The notes: a model not told the origin generated them from the sequence alone. Shown: positions 16,495 through 26,002, counted from the first letter of the stretch. The stretch: 26,084 nt of DNA from Aquirufa sp. (GCA_030833145.1 JAURHT010000014.1:1-26084); one strand, 5' to 3'. Program-made: numbers and translations.

Positions 16495-18354
16495 ATGAAA
16501 AAAGTCCTTTTTTTAGGCTTCCTATTTTGTGCCTCTTTCTCCCTTATTGCTCAAGATTTACGTGTCGAACCACTAAACTGGTGGGTAGGGATGAAGAACC
16601 CGAATTTACAATTATTGATCAAAGGAAAAGACCTTCAAGGTGGCCTGGTAAGTTCGAGTAAACCGGGTTTGACCGTGAAGAAAGTGACTAATGGCGATAG
16701 CCCGAACTATCTATTTGTTGACTTAGTGATAGCTCCCGGTGCGCAAGCAGGAACCTATCCTTTGGTCATCAAAAAGAACGGTGCAGTCATTCACACGATC
16801 AATTATAGCTTAGAAGCGCGTGCTAAAAATTCAGCGAATCGTCCATCGTATTCCACGAAAGATGTGATCTATTTAATTACGCCAGACCGCTTTGCGAACG
16901 GTAATCCAGCGAATGATAAAGTCGCCGGAATGCGCGATATGTCATTAAATAGAAGCGCGTTATATGATCGCCATGGTGGGGATTTACGCGGGATTTTAGA
17001 CCATTTGGACTACATAAAAAATATGGGTTTTACCGCTATCTGGAATATGCCAGAAGTGGAAAATGACCAAACATTAGAAAGCTACCATGGATACGGGATT
17101 ACAGATCATTATAAGATTGATCGCCGTTTTGGGACGAATGAAGACTACCGCGAGTTGGGAATGAAGACCCAAGCGAATGGGATGTTTTTGATCAAAGATA
17201 TTATTTTGAACCACTGTGGAAATGGCCACTGGTGGATGGAAGATAAACCGTTCAAGGATTGGATTAATTTTGGTGGGAAATTTACCTCCACTACGCACCG
17301 ACGCGAGACGGTTCAGGATCCACACGTATCGAAATACGATGCGAAATTACAGACGGAAGGTTGGTTCGTTCCTGCGATGCCGGATTTGAACCAAAAGAAT
17401 CCGTTTATGCAGCAGTACATTATTCAAAATACGATTTGGTGGATTGAGTACGCACATTTAGGTGGTCTACGTATCGATACCTATCCGTATTCGACCAAGG
17501 AATTCGCGACAATGTGGTCTGATGCGGTGTTAAATGAATACCCGAATTTGAATATGGTGGGCGAGGAATGGTCTTCTAATCCAATCATCACGTCGTACTG
17601 GCAGCGCGGGAAAGTGAACCGCGATGGCTATAAATCATCTCTGCCGGCTTTGATGGACTTCCCATTGCAGAATGCGATTTCGGAGGCGATGAACGAAAAC
17701 GATAAGGACTGGGGCAAAGGTTTGAACAAAATCTATAGCGTCATTTCGAATGACTTAGTGTATGCGAATCCAGATAATTTGGTTGTTTTTGGGGATAATC
17801 ACGACATGTCACGTATCTACACGCAGGTGAAACACGATCAGGCATTGTTGAAAATGGCGATGACCTATATTTTCACCACGCGTGGAATTCCGCAGGTATT
17901 CTATGGTACGGAGATTTTGATGTCAAATCCGAAATCTTCTGAACACGGCGAGATTCGCGGGGACTTCCCAGGTGGCTGGGCTGGTGATCCGAAAAATGCA
18001 TTCACGGGCGCTAATATGACAGCAGATGAGAAAGCGATGCAGGATTTCTTTAAGAAGATTTTGGCCTGGAGAAAAGGTTCTGAGGCGATTCATAAGGGTA
18101 AGTTGATGCATTTTGGTCCAGAAAATTCAGGCGTAGGAAACGGCGTTTACGTGTATTTCCGCTATACAGATAAGGCCAAAGTCATGGTCGTTCTGAACAA
18201 GAATGCGGATGCTCGTGCCATCGACTTGAGCCATTATGAGGAAATTTTACCAGCGGGTGCAAAGGCGCATAATGTGATGGAATCGACAGATGTCGTTTTC
18301 GGCAAAACACTCAGCGTTCCAGGTAAATCAGCGCAAATTTTTGAAATCCGATGA
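16495..18354 (+). CDS. SusA-like neopullulanase / cyclomaltodextrinase (GH13)
   Basis: A 619-residue periplasmic alpha-glucan hydrolase, close in length and N-terminus to SusA of Bacteroides. The ATG at 16495 gives a clean signal peptide (MKKVLFLGFLFCASFSLIAQ); the upstream in-frame TTG is rejected. The N-terminal beta-domain has LRVEPLNWWVGMKNPNLQLL, the cyclomaltodextrinase-N signature. The GH13 barrel has DIILNHCGN (235-243), nucleophile D328 in GGLRIDTYP, acid/base E357 in MVGEEW and D437 in GDNHDMSR. A beta-sandwich C-domain ends the protein. It lacks a T9SS signal, so it probably acts in the periplasm on imported oligosaccharides. The stop overlaps the next start by 4 bp (ATGA). Confidence 0.94.
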   Translation: MKKVLFLGFLFCASFSLIAQDLRVEPLNWWVGMKNPNLQLLIKGKDLQGGLVSSSKPGLTVKKVTNGDSPNYLFVDLVIAPGAQAGTYPLVIKKNGAVIHTINYSLEARAKNSANRPSYSTKDVIYLITPDRFANGNPANDKVAGMRDMSLNRSALYDRHGGDLRGILDHLDYIKNMGFTAIWNMPEVENDQTLESYHGYGITDHYKIDRRFGTNEDYRELGMKTQANGMFLIKDIILNHCGNGHWWMEDKPFKDWINFGGKFTSTTHRRETVQDPHVSKYDAKLQTEGWFVPAMPDLNQKNPFMQQYIIQNTIWWIEYAHLGGLRIDTYPYSTKEFATMWSDAVLNEYPNLNMVGEEWSSNPIITSYWQRGKVNRDGYKSSLPALMDFPLQNAISEAMNENDKDWGKGLNKIYSVISNDLVYANPDNLVVFGDNHDMSRIYTQVKHDQALLKMAMTYIFTTRGIPQVFYGTEILMSNPKSSEHGEIRGDFPGGWAGDPKNAFTGANMTADEKAMQDFFKKILAWRKGSEAIHKGKLMHFGPENSGVGNGVYVYFRYTDKAKVMVVLNKNADARAIDLSHYEEILPAGAKAHNVMESTDVVFGKTLSVPGKSAQIFEIR

Positions 18355-21104
18355 GAATTTTATTCTTCCTATTATTCACGTTCTCTGCTTTTGCGCAAGT
18401 AACGACAGAAGAGATTTTCCCTTCCGGAGATAAAGAGATTACTTTAATTTTTGATTTGAAGCTCGCGAAAGATTCGCGGGCTTCTGGTCTTTTAGGGAAA
18501 ACGAGCGACGTCTTTTTATGGTCCGGAGCAGGCGATTCAGATGCAGGTGACGCCTTTAAATACCAGCCTGCTGGCCAAACCAATTTCAGCGTTCCCTTCG
18601 ACAAGGGCAAGATGACCTCTTTAGGCAACGACAAATGGTCCATCAAATTAAATCCGCGTACTTATTTTAATGTACCTGCCGGAAATCCCATTGTCAAGCT
18701 AGGACTGTTGTTAAAAAGCGGTGATGGAAAGGCGCAGACAGAGGATTTTATTCTGAAACTTTATGCAGGTGCTTACGCCTTGAAATGGCTTTCACCTACA
18801 GAGTCATTTACCTTAGCGGAGGCGGGAACTTCTGTGAACGTACGCGCGAAATTTTCTGCGACTTCATCCATCAGTTTGAAATCAGCTGGGACTGTTTTGT
18901 CGAGCACAGCCTCGTCTGATTCCATCAATTATACCTATGCTTTAGGTGCTGAAAAAGGAAAATTACACACCTTGATTTTAGAAGGAACTTCGGGTACAAA
19001 CTCCTTAAAGGATTCCGTACGAATTTTAACGAAGCCTTTAGTGGTCACGGAAGCATTGCCGGATGGCATTAAAGATGGGGTGAATTATGTGGGGAACAAG
19101 GTGGTATTGTGTTTTTATGCGCCTTCGACCTCGTTCGTTTATGCCATCGGAGAATTTTCGAATTGGTCAGCTTTGCCTGCCTACTTGATGAAAAGGACGG
19201 CAGACGGTTTGCGTTATTGGATTGATTTAGGCGTTCAGGAAGCGGGGAAAGAAGTGGCCTATCAGTTTTGGGTGGATGGAAAATTAGCCGTAGCGGATCC
19301 GTTAACGGAGAAGATTTTAGATCCAAACAATGACGGTTCGATTCCAGCTACAACCTATCCCTCACTGAAAAAATATCCGTCCGGAGCAAAAGGAATTGTT
19401 TCGGTATTTGAATCAGGTGCGACGCCATACGTTTGGAAGACAACTTCATTTACGCGTCCAGCGTCTTCGAACTTACACGTTTATGAGCTATTAGTCCGGG
19501 ATTTCGTAGCGGATCGACGCTATAAAACGGTGGCGGATTCGCTGGGTTATTTGAAGAAATTAGGAATTAATGCATTGGAATTAATGCCGGTGGCGGAGTT
19601 CTCCGGAAACGATTCTTGGGGCTATAATCCGATTTTTTATACCGCGCCGGACAAGGCCTATGGGACGAAGAATGACTTGAAATATTTGATAGATAAATGT
19701 CACGAAAATGGGATTGCGGTTATCATGGACATCGTTTTGAACCAGGCGGACTACGAGAATCCGTATGTGAAGATGTATTGGGATGGGGCAAAACCTACCG
19801 CGACGAGTCCGTTTTTTAATCCATCCGCGACGCACCCGTACAGTGTGTTCTTTGATTTTAATCACGAGAGCACGCATACGCAATGGCTGGTGGATGTGGT
19901 GACGAAGTTTTGGCTAGAAGAATACAAGATCGATGGTTATCGTTTCGATTTGTCCAAAGGATTCACGCAAACACCCTCTGGTTCAAACGTCGATCTATGG
20001 GGGCAATACGACGCGTCCCGCGTGAAGATTTGGAAAAGAATTTATGATAAAATTCGTTCCTACGATGCCTCAGCTTATGTGGTTTTAGAGCATTTCGCAG
20101 CTAACAATGAGGAGAATGAATTAGGTAATTACGGGATGCTTTTGTGGGGGAATAGTAAATTTGATATGGCTCGTGTTGCACAGGGATATACCCAAGATTT
20201 AAGTAATGCCTCGTATAAAATGCGTGGTTTTACTAATCCAAGTGTCATGAATTATATCGAGTCTCACGATGAGGAGCGTTTGATGGTAGAAGTGACGAAT
20301 GGAGGCAAAAAAGTCTTCACAGCACAAGAAAAATTGGAGCGAATGAAAATGGCTGCGGCTACTTTCTTCACAATTCCGGGTCCTAAGATGATCTGGCAAT
20401 TTGGGGAATTAGGTTACGATGTTTCGATCAATGAGAATGGTCGCACAGGAACCAAACCGTTGAAATGGACTTACGCACAAGATTCCGAACGAGCTAAATT
20501 GTTGAAAGTGTACCAACAATTAGGGGCTTTGAAAACGACTAAGCCTATTTTAACGACGACCGATTTCACGGTGGGTTCGTTATCTGCGGTGAAGCGGAAT
20601 TTATTAACTAAGGGATCAGACTACTTGTTAGTTTTAGCTAATCCGGATATTAATTCACAAGTCGTTTCTGCCAGTTTCCCTAAAACAGGTCTTTGGTATG
20701 ACTATTTTAGCGGTAAGTCATTTGAGGTGAAAGACGCGGAGGCGAAGATGAATTTATTGCCGGGGGAATTTCATTTACTAACGAATGTGTCCTGGAATAC
20801 TTCAAATCTTGGTTTAGTGCCTTGGTCGACTCCTGATTTCAATATTATGGGAGTGGAGGCAACATCGCTAAACGTGAAAGTTTATCCGAACCCAGCACGA
20901 GATATGGTTCAAGTAGATTGGGAAACTGAAATGACATCCGAAACAAGTTTGCGTGTTATGGATAGTGCGGGTCGCGAAGTACTACAAAAAACCTTGCCTC
21001 AAACGAAAGGGATAAATTCCACGACCTTATCCACTCAAAACATCCCTAAGGGATTGTATTTCATTCAATTAAACAATAGCAAAGCTAAACTTGTTGTACA
21101 GTAA
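18351..21104 (+). CDS. T9SS-exported GH13 alpha-amylase family enzyme with CBM48-like module
   Basis: A 917-residue multidomain enzyme. After a 16-residue signal peptide comes an unassigned N-terminal region (about 17-235) with two beta-domains, possibly starch-binding. A CBM48-like module follows (about 240-325: FYAPSTSFVYAIGEFSNW). The GH13 barrel (about 365-700) has nucleophile D533 in DGYRFD, acid/base E580 in VVLEHFA and D640 in ESHDEER. The last 75 residues (from VKVYPNPARD, 842) form a type A T9SS sorting domain with NIPKGLYFIQL near the end, so the protein should be secreted or anchored at the cell surface. It is the likely first-step enzyme that cuts polymer outside the cell. The start overlaps the SusA-like stop by 4 bp. 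Confidence 0.92.
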   Translation: MRILFFLLFTFSAFAQVTTEEIFPSGDKEITLIFDLKLAKDSRASGLLGKTSDVFLWSGAGDSDAGDAFKYQPAGQTNFSVPFDKGKMTSLGNDKWSIKLNPRTYFNVPAGNPIVKLGLLLKSGDGKAQTEDFILKLYAGAYALKWLSPTESFTLAEAGTSVNVRAKFSATSSISLKSAGTVLSSTASSDSINYTYALGAEKGKLHTLILEGTSGTNSLKDSVRILTKPLVVTEALPDGIKDGVNYVGNKVVLCFYAPSTSFVYAIGEFSNWSALPAYLMKRTADGLRYWIDLGVQEAGKEVAYQFWVDGKLAVADPLTEKILDPNNDGSIPATTYPSLKKYPSGAKGIVSVFESGATPYVWKTTSFTRPASSNLHVYELLVRDFVADRRYKTVADSLGYLKKLGINALELMPVAEFSGNDSWGYNPIFYTAPDKAYGTKNDLKYLIDKCHENGIAVIMDIVLNQADYENPYVKMYWDGAKPTATSPFFNPSATHPYSVFFDFNHESTHTQWLVDVVTKFWLEEYKIDGYRFDLSKGFTQTPSGSNVDLWGQYDASRVKIWKRIYDKIRSYDASAYVVLEHFAANNEENELGNYGMLLWGNSKFDMARVAQGYTQDLSNASYKMRGFTNPSVMNYIESHDEERLMVEVTNGGKKVFTAQEKLERMKMAAATFFTIPGPKMIWQFGELGYDVSINENGRTGTKPLKWTYAQDSERAKLLKVYQQLGALKTTKPILTTTDFTVGSLSAVKRNLLTKGSDYLLVLANPDINSQVVSASFPKTGLWYDYFSGKSFEVKDAEAKMNLLPGEFHLLTNVSWNTSNLGLVPWSTPDFNIMGVEATSLNVKVYPNPARDMVQVDWETEMTSETSLRVMDSAGREVLQKTLPQTKGINSTTLSTQNIPKGLYFIQLNNSKAKLVVQ

Positions 21105-21105
21105 T

Positions 21106-22740
21106 ATGAAAAAAATCGCCTTCTTGCTGCTATTCGCTAGCCCACTTTTTGCCCAAACGAAATCGGATCTTTCAGGTGCGGCAAACTTATTTGACATTCA
21201 ATTCACCACCCAAGAATTAGATACGCTCTATTCGGATGTGGTGGATAACCTGGCGAATTACAAGGCGATGCACGCGCTGTCGTTGAATAATAATGTGCCG
21301 CTGAGTCTTTGGCAAAACCCGAAGCTACCGGGAATGAAATTTGATCAGACCCAGCGTCCGGTAGTTTGGCCAGCGGTTCGCGCGACGCTACCTGTGAGAA
21401 AATCTGATTTAGCTTTCTATTCCATCGATCAACTCGCGCATTTAATCAAGACCAAACAAATAACGTCGGTGGAATTAACACAATTTTTTATCGAGCGGAT
21501 TAAGACGCACGGCCCTACGTTACAATGCGTGATTAGTGTGCAAGAGGAAATAGCCGTAGCTCAGGCACGCCTAGCGGACAAAGAAATCGCGGCGGGTAAA
21601 TACCGTGGCCTGTTGCACGGAATCCCTTATGGTTTAAAGGATTTGTTTGCGGTGAAAGGCACGAAGACGACTTGGGGTGCTGCTCCGTACATGGATCAGG
21701 TGATTGATGAAGATGCGTATGTGTATTCGAAATTGAAAGAATCAGGAGCTGTTTTAGTCGCCAAATTTACCTTAGGCGCCCTAGCAATGGGTGATTATTG
21801 GTTTGGTGGTAGAACGAAAAATCCATGGAATTTGAATTACGGTTCTTCTGGCTCTTCTGCAGGATCTGCCTCAGCTACGGTGGCAGGTTTAGTCCCTTTT
21901 GCGATCGGGACAGAAACCTGGGGTAGCATCGTTTCGCCCTCTACGACGTGTGGAGCGACAGGTTTGCGTCCTACCTTTGGGAGTATTTCTCGCTCAGGAG
22001 CGATGGCCTTGAGTTATTCGTTGGATAAAGTAGGTCCTATTTGCCGTTCCGCAAATGATGCGGCGATTGTCTTTCATTACCTGCATGGGACGGATGGAAA
22101 GGATTTGGCAGCCGTGAATATGCCCTTTAATTACCAGGCAAATCGCCCCATGAAAGGGATGAAGATTGCGTACGCAAAAAATTATTTCGATAAAATTAAA
22201 GACACTACCCGCAGCGAGTGGAAGGTCTTAGCAGATCTAAAGAAGCAAGGCGTTCAATTAATTCCAGTGGAATTCCCAGACGAAAAAGCCTATCCATTTA
22301 ACATCATGGATGTGGTTATCGGAGCAGAATGCGCGGCACAATTCGACGAGATGACCCGCAAAAACATCGATGATCAACTCACCCGCCAAACCAAATACGA
22401 CTGGCCTAACCAATTCAGAACGGCTCGTTTTGTGCCGGCGGTAGAATATATAAATGCCCAACGCCACCGCTATTTATTAATGCAAAAAGTGAACGAAGTC
22501 GTTTCGCAATACGATGCGATTATTTGTCCATCGCGCGGAGGCGGAAATCAATCGGCGATCACGAATTTAACGGGTCACCCTGTAGTCTGCGTACCTACCG
22601 GATTAGACGCTAAAAGTGGCTTGCCTACGGGTATTTCCTTTGTAGGAAAACTCTACGATGAAGGTACCTTGTTGCGCATTGCGCAATTTTACCAGGATCA
22701 CACAGAACACGAAGAAATTCATCCTAAGCCCTTTTTGTAG
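21106..22740 (+). CDS. Exported amidase-signature family hydrolase
   Basis: A 544-residue protein with a signal peptide (MKKIAFLLLFASPLFAQ) and the full Ser-cisSer-Lys triad of the amidase signature family: K178 in YGLKDLF, cis-Ser S248 in the Gly/Ser-rich GSSGSSAGSASA stretch and nucleophile S274 in GTETWGSI. The usual GTDTGGSI motif is altered to GTETWGSI. The region before residue 100 has no match I can name. The start ATG lies one base after the GH13 stop; the TTG at 21091 is inside the upstream gene. Export and context exclude the GatA subunit of tRNA amidotransferase. Why an amide hydrolase is made with alpha-glucan enzymes is unknown. Confidence 0.88.
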   Translation: MKKIAFLLLFASPLFAQTKSDLSGAANLFDIQFTTQELDTLYSDVVDNLANYKAMHALSLNNNVPLSLWQNPKLPGMKFDQTQRPVVWPAVRATLPVRKSDLAFYSIDQLAHLIKTKQITSVELTQFFIERIKTHGPTLQCVISVQEEIAVAQARLADKEIAAGKYRGLLHGIPYGLKDLFAVKGTKTTWGAAPYMDQVIDEDAYVYSKLKESGAVLVAKFTLGALAMGDYWFGGRTKNPWNLNYGSSGSSAGSASATVAGLVPFAIGTETWGSIVSPSTTCGATGLRPTFGSISRSGAMALSYSLDKVGPICRSANDAAIVFHYLHGTDGKDLAAVNMPFNYQANRPMKGMKIAYAKNYFDKIKDTTRSEWKVLADLKKQGVQLIPVEFPDEKAYPFNIMDVVIGAECAAQFDEMTRKNIDDQLTRQTKYDWPNQFRTARFVPAVEYINAQRHRYLLMQKVNEVVSQYDAIICPSRGGGNQSAITNLTGHPVVCVPTGLDAKSGLPTGISFVGKLYDEGTLLRIAQFYQDHTEHEEIHPKPFL

Positions 22741-25094
22741 TGCGCTATCTCTTCCTTTTGCTGACTTTTACTGCCTTCTCGCAAAAGTCCATTACGCCTT
22801 TGATTCGCTCCTCGGAGTCCATAACAGGACATCAGGAGTATTTGAATACGCCATACAACACGGCTGGCGATAAGCTGTATATGGTAGGGCATCAAGACGG
22901 TACTTTTCCGCCTTTGGGCTGGCATGTGAAGGATGAGATGGGCGGTATTTGGGCCCATCCGATTAAACTATGGGATGGTTTTGTGGCGTCGTATACGCTT
23001 CAAGGAAAGAAAGTTGTCCTACATCGCGCCACGAAATTTATCAATTATCCCTATGCGAATGAGCATCGCTATGAAGGAAAGGAAATCGAGGTAAGTCGAG
23101 TGCAATTTGTGCCGGATGGTAAGTCCGCTATCTACGTAGAATATGCATTTGAAAATAAGACGAATCAGCCTCAGCAAATTCAGTTTACCTTGGAAGCCAT
23201 ATCGAACCTACGACCGGTTTGGATAGGGGAGAGAACGGGGATGCTGGATTCGCAGGACCTGGTCAGTTTTGAGGATAATCAGGTCATTGCCAAAGATCAA
23301 AATAACCACTGGTTCGCCGTAATGAGTGCTTCACTGCAGGCGTCAGATCAGCAACAAGAGAAGGGAACTAAACCGAATACGGTAGTTGCAAAAATATCCT
23401 ATTCGTTCAGCATTTCAGCAAAAGGAAAGCAAATAATTGCCTTCGTTTTCAGTGGCTCATCTGTTTCTAAGGAGGCAGCTTTAGCAACCAATGCCACCGT
23501 TCTTACCAATGGATACGCATACGCACTAGCGAAAAAAGAACGCTACGAAAAACTAGCCTCGCGCTCGGAAATCCAGCTTTCGGATCCCGTTTTAACCAAA
23601 GCGATGCGCTGGTTAAAATACAATGCGGATTGGTTGATTAATGACGTTGATGGAATCGGCAGAGGTATTACGGCAGGGATGCCGGATTATCCCTGGTTTT
23701 TTGGCGGAGATATGACCTACTCCTTGCAAGGCTTGATCTCCTCCGGCCGAAAAGACGTCGCCTACAGCACGATTGAATTAATCGCCAAACTCTCCGAAAA
23801 GACCAATGGGAACGGTCGCATTGTCCACGAAGTAAGTACAAATGGAGCGGTCTATAACCCAGGAAATATCAACGAAACGCCGCAGTTTGCGTCCTTAATT
23901 TACAAAGTATATGCTTGGACCGGTGACCAGGCTTTTTTAGCGAAGTATTTCCCTTTAGTGGAAAAAGGCCTTGAATGGCTGATGCAGCAGGATAAAGACC
24001 ATAATTTGATTCCAGATGGAAACGGAATGATGGAAATCCATGGATTAGATTCTGAGATGATCGACGTGGCGGCTTATTCGGCGAAGGCCTTTTTAGATGC
24101 CTCTAAAATGGCGGAGGCTTTGGGTCGCACAGATTTAGCCCGTGATTATTTCGCGAAGTATGAGGCCATTCGATTGAAGATTAACAATGATTTCTGGGTG
24201 CCTTCATCAAAGTCTTTTGCGGATTTTAGAGGAACGAAGGAGCAGGCATTGCGTTTGACAAAAGATGCGATTGAACGAGCGCGTGGATTGAAAAATGACT
24301 GGGCAGTGGAGGAATTGCTGGCTTTGGAAAAGCAAATTGCGGCTAACCCAGACACTGCAAAACGAGGCTTTGTTTTACACCACAATTGGGTGGTGAATAC
24401 GCCAATGGAGACTGGCTTAGCTGATCCTGATAAAGCTTCGCTAGCATTGAAAACCGCGGAGAAGTTTCGCAATAAATTTGGAATGTATGTAACCGGAATT
24501 GATCGTTCTCAGAGTTCAGAAAAGGCGGAATCCTATGCTGCCAAAGTAGGAAAATCTGAATTCACCTACACCGGTACTGTCATGACTTTGCCCACGGGTG
24601 TTCAGGCGATTTCCGAGAATAACTATGGACAACCTAATGCAGCCTATGATTTAGTGAAACGGATGTTACGCACTTTTTCTTTTGCCTTGCCCGGATCGAT
24701 GTATGAAGTTTCACCGGATTATGGCATGATGACACAGGCCTGGAATAGCTATGCCTTTGAAGTGCCGGTGATTCAACAGTTTTTTGGTTTACAACCTTTG
24801 GCCTATAAAAAAGAGATTCATTTGAAGCCATCCTGGCCAGATTCGCTACGTTCTGGATCCATCAAAAACGTGGAAATAGGAGACAATTCACTGGACGTTT
24901 CTTACCATCGCGCTAAGAAAAAAAGCACCTATATTTTACGTCAGGCGAAGAATTGGACACTTTATTTTAGTCCCAAAACCGGAACCTACAAACGCTGGGT
25001 GTTAGACGGCGAAATCGTGAAACCGACAATTATCGATGGCCGACCTGTACTTCGCTTGAAGGGAAGAAAACACCAGTTGGTATTATTGGAGTAG
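22740..25094 (+). CDS. Exported (alpha/alpha)6-barrel glycosidase, glycogen-debranching-like
   Basis: A 784-residue protein starting at GTG 22740, which shares its G with the TAG stop of the amidase gene; this start gives a good signal peptide (MRYLFLLLTFTAFSQ). The N-terminal 250 residues are a beta-sandwich. The C-terminal six-hairpin region has DYPWFFGGDMTYSLQGL (316-332), NINETPQFASLIYKVYAWTG, IPDGNGMMEIHGLDSEMIDV and, later, METGLADPD. The PWF..GD segment resembles the WF..WGRDT motif of GDE_C amylo-alpha-1,6-glucosidases and related GH15/GH63-like enzymes. A debranching or glucoamylase-like role in the periplasm fits the operon, but the exact family and bond are uncertain. Confidence 0.75.
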   Translation: MRYLFLLLTFTAFSQKSITPLIRSSESITGHQEYLNTPYNTAGDKLYMVGHQDGTFPPLGWHVKDEMGGIWAHPIKLWDGFVASYTLQGKKVVLHRATKFINYPYANEHRYEGKEIEVSRVQFVPDGKSAIYVEYAFENKTNQPQQIQFTLEAISNLRPVWIGERTGMLDSQDLVSFEDNQVIAKDQNNHWFAVMSASLQASDQQQEKGTKPNTVVAKISYSFSISAKGKQIIAFVFSGSSVSKEAALATNATVLTNGYAYALAKKERYEKLASRSEIQLSDPVLTKAMRWLKYNADWLINDVDGIGRGITAGMPDYPWFFGGDMTYSLQGLISSGRKDVAYSTIELIAKLSEKTNGNGRIVHEVSTNGAVYNPGNINETPQFASLIYKVYAWTGDQAFLAKYFPLVEKGLEWLMQQDKDHNLIPDGNGMMEIHGLDSEMIDVAAYSAKAFLDASKMAEALGRTDLARDYFAKYEAIRLKINNDFWVPSSKSFADFRGTKEQALRLTKDAIERARGLKNDWAVEELLALEKQIAANPDTAKRGFVLHHNWVVNTPMETGLADPDKASLALKTAEKFRNKFGMYVTGIDRSQSSEKAESYAAKVGKSEFTYTGTVMTLPTGVQAISENNYGQPNAAYDLVKRMLRTFSFALPGSMYEVSPDYGMMTQAWNSYAFEVPVIQQFFGLQPLAYKKEIHLKPSWPDSLRSGSIKNVEIGDNSLDVSYHRAKKKSTYILRQAKNWTLYFSPKTGTYKRWVLDGEIVKPTIIDGRPVLRLKGRKHQLVLLE

Positions 25095-25109
25095 TCGCGG
25101 CTTTGCAGC

Positions 25110-25922
25110 TTAATCCAGAAGTCTAGTTTTGCCTAAACTAGAAATAATATCCGACGCTACTAAACTCGATTTTGATTGCGTTTCGATCGCTAAATCCGCC
25201 GCCAAACCATGCACATACACCGCTAAACAAGCCGCATCTCCATTTTCATATCCTTGCGCACAAAGGGCTGCTGTAATTCCCGTCAACACATCACCAGAAC
25301 CCGCCGTCGCCATTCCATCATTCCCTGTCGTATTTACAAACTGTTGACCTGAAGGCAAAGAAACCAAGGTAGGAGAGGATTTTAATATGAGATTTGTGTT
25401 GTGTGCATGCGCGAAGGCAAAACTCTGCTGCTCACTATTTCCGGAGAATTTTTGGATCCGAGCAAACTCCCCAATATGCGGAGTCAAAATATGGCGTTCA
25501 TTCAATAAATTCAATAAGTCAGGATTCAATCCCAAAATACTTAATGCATCCGCATCAATTACTAAAGGGCCTAGATAGGTCTGCAATAAATAACGCACAT
25601 TGTCCACCGCCTCATCCGAAAATCCGATTCCTGGACCGATCGCAATCGCATCAAAACTGCTCAGATCTAATTCGCGAAGAGAACCCGTGCTATACATGAT
25701 TTCTGGATTCCCAGCGAGCAAAGCCGCAACACCTTCTGACGGAATAATTGCAGTCACTAAACCACATCCCGCATGCAATGCCGCCCGAGCGCAAAGAATG
25801 CCTGATCCCACTTTACCCGGACTACCCGAAATGACAAGCACGTGTCCAAATGTTTTCTTATGTCCTTTTGTTAAGCGGTGTTTCGTATGGGCGGCTACCC
25901 AGTTAGCGTCGATCTGATTCAT
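25110..25922 (-). CDS. nnrD: ADP-dependent NAD(P)H-hydrate dehydratase, stand-alone
   Basis: A 270-residue ribokinase-like repair enzyme that dehydrates the S-form of NAD(P)H hydrates using ADP or ATP. Motifs: KKTFGHVLVISGSPGKVGSG (22-41), CARAALHAGCGLVTA, AIGPGIGFS, LVIDADALSIL, HILTPHIGEFARI and NDGMATAGSGDVLTG, with the catalytic Asp at about residue 211. Many bacteria, Bacteroidota included, carry a fused epimerase-dehydratase (YjeF_N plus YjeF_C, about 500 residues); here only the dehydratase is present. The gene converges on the glycosidase operon across 15 bp with no clear terminator. It lies downstream of the tRNA-Arg remnant. Confidence 0.93.
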   Translation of the reverse strand: MNQIDANWVAAHTKHRLTKGHKKTFGHVLVISGSPGKVGSGILCARAALHAGCGLVTAIIPSEGVAALLAGNPEIMYSTGSLRELDLSSFDAIAIGPGIGFSDEAVDNVRYLLQTYLGPLVIDADALSILGLNPDLLNLLNERHILTPHIGEFARIQKFSGNSEQQSFAFAHAHNTNLILKSSPTLVSLPSGQQFVNTTGNDGMATAGSGDVLTGITAALCAQGYENGDAACLAVYVHGLAADLAIETQSKSSLVASDIISSLGKTRLLD

Positions 25923-25954
25923 TTTCTCTTAGGTTTGTGAAGGGCAATGTAAAC

Positions 25955-25988
25955 AAAAAAAGGATTCCATTTACATGAAATCCTTTTT
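25955..25988 (-). terminator. Terminator downstream of the tRNA-Arg remnant
   Basis: A 10-bp stem AAAAAGGATT / AATCCTTTTT (25957-25966 with 25979-25988) is flanked by T runs in both directions. It sits between the tRNA 3' end and nnrD and was probably the terminator of the intact tRNA gene. Confidence 0.7.
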
Positions 25989-26002
25989 GAAACCGATGTT
26001 TG

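Noticed and set aside
21106..22740. GatA subunit of the tRNA-dependent amidotransferase
   Set aside because: The protein has a signal peptide, an altered nucleophile motif, no GatB/GatC beside it and lies in a glycosidase operon.
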